A stretch of DNA of 5,890 nucleotides, from positions 1 to 5,890 of the forward strand of contig CANCCE010000176.1 in the NCBI GenBank assembly GCA_947374505.1. The letters run 5' to 3'. Below, piece after piece: positions 4,785 through 5,890 of this stretch (position 1 is its first letter; each line of letters begins with the position of its first letter). The notes under the pieces are model-generated. The model was not told the DNA's origin, made no database searches, and saw only the letters and a list, made by a program, of their open reading frames with translations. A program made the translations under genes and the position numbers. This stretch comes from Comamonadaceae bacterium (GTDB lineage Bacteria; Pseudomonadota; Gammaproteobacteria; Burkholderiales; Burkholderiaceae_C).

Positions 4785-5805
4785 ACGCTATTTAACGCTC
4801 TGGGTTGCCATCGGCATTGCTGCCGGCGTCGGGCTGGGCTTATGGGCACCGGCTGCCTTTCAGTCCATTGCTGGCATTGAATACGCGCAGGTCAATCTGG
4901 TGGTGGCGGTTTTCATCTGGGTGATGATTTATCCGATGATGATCCAGATCGACTGGTCGGCTGTCAAAGACGTTGGCAAAAAACCGCGCGGTTTGCTGCT
5001 CACGCTCGTCGTCAACTGGCTCATCAAACCCTTCACCATGGCGCTGCTGAGCGTGCTGTTTTTCAAGTACCTGTTTGCGGCTTGGGTTGACCCGCAGTCT
5101 GCCTCTGAATACATCGCTGGCATGATCTTGCTCGGTGTTGCGCCCTGTACCGCCATGGTGTTTGTCTGGAGCACGCTGGTCAAGGGAGATGCCAACTACA
5201 CGCTGGTGCAAGTCACCGTCAATGACCTGATCATGGTGGTGGCCTTCGCCCCGATTGCGGCATTTTTACTGGGCGTCACCCACATCACTGTGCCGTGGGA
5301 AACACTGCTGCTGTCAACACTGCTGTATGTGGTGCTGCCGCTGGCCGCCGGCATGGCCACCCGCCACGCGTTGCTGAAAAAATCAAACCATGCCGTCGCT
5401 GCATTTGTGGCGAAACTCAAACCGTGGTCGGTGATCGGCCTGCTGGCGACGGTCGTGCTGCTGTTTGGTTTTCAGGCCGGCACCATTGTCGCCAAGCCGC
5501 TGGTCATCGCCATGATCGCGGTTCCCTTGATCCTTCAAAGCTATGGCATTTTCATCATCAGCTTTGCCGGGGCAAAATTTTTGAGGCTGCCACACAACAT
5601 TGCTGGACCGGCCTGCCTGATCGGCACCTCGAATTTTTTTGAACTGGCGGTTGCTGTAGCCATCTCGCTCTTCGGTCTGAATTCAGGTGCCGCACTGGCC
5701 ACCGTGGTGGGCGTGCTGGTCGAGGTGCCGGTGATGCTGTCGCTGGTGGCCATCATCAACCGCACGCAGCATTGGTTTCCCGATAAACCCGATGCCCACA
5801 AGTAG
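4771..5805 (+). CDS. acr3: ACR3-family arsenite efflux permease
   Basis: ACR3 permeases export As(III) across the inner membrane using the proton motive force. From the ATG at 4771 the protein has 344 residues, close to the bacterial family norm. It starts MGLFERYLTLWVAIGIAAG, the usual ACR3 N-terminus, and shows about ten hydrophobic segments. Family marks are VFIWVMIYPMMIQIDW (47-62) and GVAPCTAMVFVWSTLVKGDANYTLVQVTVNDLIMV (122-156), with Cys126 as the conserved functional cysteine. GTSNFFELAVAVAISLFGLNSGAALATVVGVLVEVPVML (285-323) carries Glu291 in NFFE. Both residues correspond to those shown essential in Corynebacterium Acr3 (Cys129, Glu305). The gene overlaps arsR by 14 nt and should share its As(III)-induced transcript. 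A 9-bp stem-loop begins 5 nt after the stop. It is unrelated to the ArsB pump family, although databases often label it arsB. Confidence 0.96.
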   Translation: MGLFERYLTLWVAIGIAAGVGLGLWAPAAFQSIAGIEYAQVNLVVAVFIWVMIYPMMIQIDWSAVKDVGKKPRGLLLTLVVNWLIKPFTMALLSVLFFKYLFAAWVDPQSASEYIAGMILLGVAPCTAMVFVWSTLVKGDANYTLVQVTVNDLIMVVAFAPIAAFLLGVTHITVPWETLLLSTLLYVVLPLAAGMATRHALLKKSNHAVAAFVAKLKPWSVIGLLATVVLLFGFQAGTIVAKPLVIAMIAVPLILQSYGIFIISFAGAKFLRLPHNIAGPACLIGTSNFFELAVAVAISLFGLNSGAALATVVGVLVEVPVMLSLVAIINRTQHWFPDKPDAHK

Positions 5806-5810
5806 CCCTG

Positions 5811-5839
5811 CATCGATTTGAGCCTTTTAGAAATCGATG
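5811..5839 (+). terminator. Stem-loop after acr3, possible terminator without a T-tract
   Basis: CATCGATTT (5811-5819) pairs perfectly with AAATCGATG (5831-5839) across an 11-nt loop. The position, 5 nt after the acr3 stop, suits a transcript end or 3'-protective hairpin. The stem is only moderately GC-rich and no run of T follows on either strand, so intrinsic termination would be inefficient. It could be an RNA-stability element or a protein-binding dyad instead. The remaining 51 bases to the window edge show no identifiable gene. Confidence 0.4.
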
Positions 5840-5890
5840 ACCGAGCACGTGACTGCACAAGGGATAGAAAGGCGCGAACCCCGCTACCCC

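Noticed and set aside
5837..5890. ATG at 5837 with 18 open codons to the window edge, as the start of a next gene
   Set aside because: The ATG lies in the stem of the acr3 hairpin, has no clear Shine-Dalgarno, and the peptide (MTEHVTAQG...) is too short to recognise. It needs the flanking sequence.
5840..5890. GC-rich right edge as part of a tRNA
   Set aside because: A GGTTCG-like stretch is seen on the minus strand, but no 5-bp T-stem or acceptor pairing can be formed.

Overview
The window holds five complete genes and one gene cut by the left edge, and reads as ordinary chromosome from a betaproteobacterium. The protein sequences look most like Burkholderiales, probably Comamonadaceae (Rhodoferax/Polaromonas-like). 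That placement comes from recalled family resemblance of PPK1, ArsH and ACR3, not from a search. No insertion sequence, phage gene, tRNA, rRNA or CRISPR array is visible.

Left part (1-3320, all on the minus strand): olsB (ornithine-lipid N-acyltransferase) is followed by ppk1 (polyphosphate kinase) and, 3 nt after the ppk1 stop, by the start of sixA (phosphohistidine phosphatase), which runs off the left edge. A 116-bp gap upstream of ppk1 and a 297-bp gap upstream of olsB each carry 7-mers resembling PhoB half-sites, repeated every 11 bp (three units before ppk1, four before olsB). These suggest that phosphate starvation controls both polyphosphate synthesis and the switch to phosphorus-free ornithine lipids.

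Right part (3618-5805): a compact divergent arsenic-resistance module. arsH (organoarsenical/flavin oxidoreductase) is on the minus strand; arsR (As(III)-responsive repressor) and acr3 (arsenite efflux permease) are on the plus strand, the last two overlapping by 14 nt. The 51-bp arsH-arsR gap contains back-to-back promoters whose -10 elements lie inside one 18-bp inverted repeat, the probable ArsR operator. The arsR promoter is placed so that transcription would begin at or next to its ATG, suggesting a leaderless mRNA. No arsenate reductase gene is in the window. A perfect 9-bp stem-loop follows acr3, and the last 51 bases hold nothing I can identify.

Functionally the two halves are linked: arsenate is a phosphate analogue that enters through phosphate transporters, so phosphate-limited cells take up more of it. 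I see no wholly new system. The most useful observations are the paired Pho-box-like arrays, the probable leaderless and autoregulated arsR, the altered FMN-loop motif in ArsH, and the lysine-rich tandem-repeat tail of PPK1.
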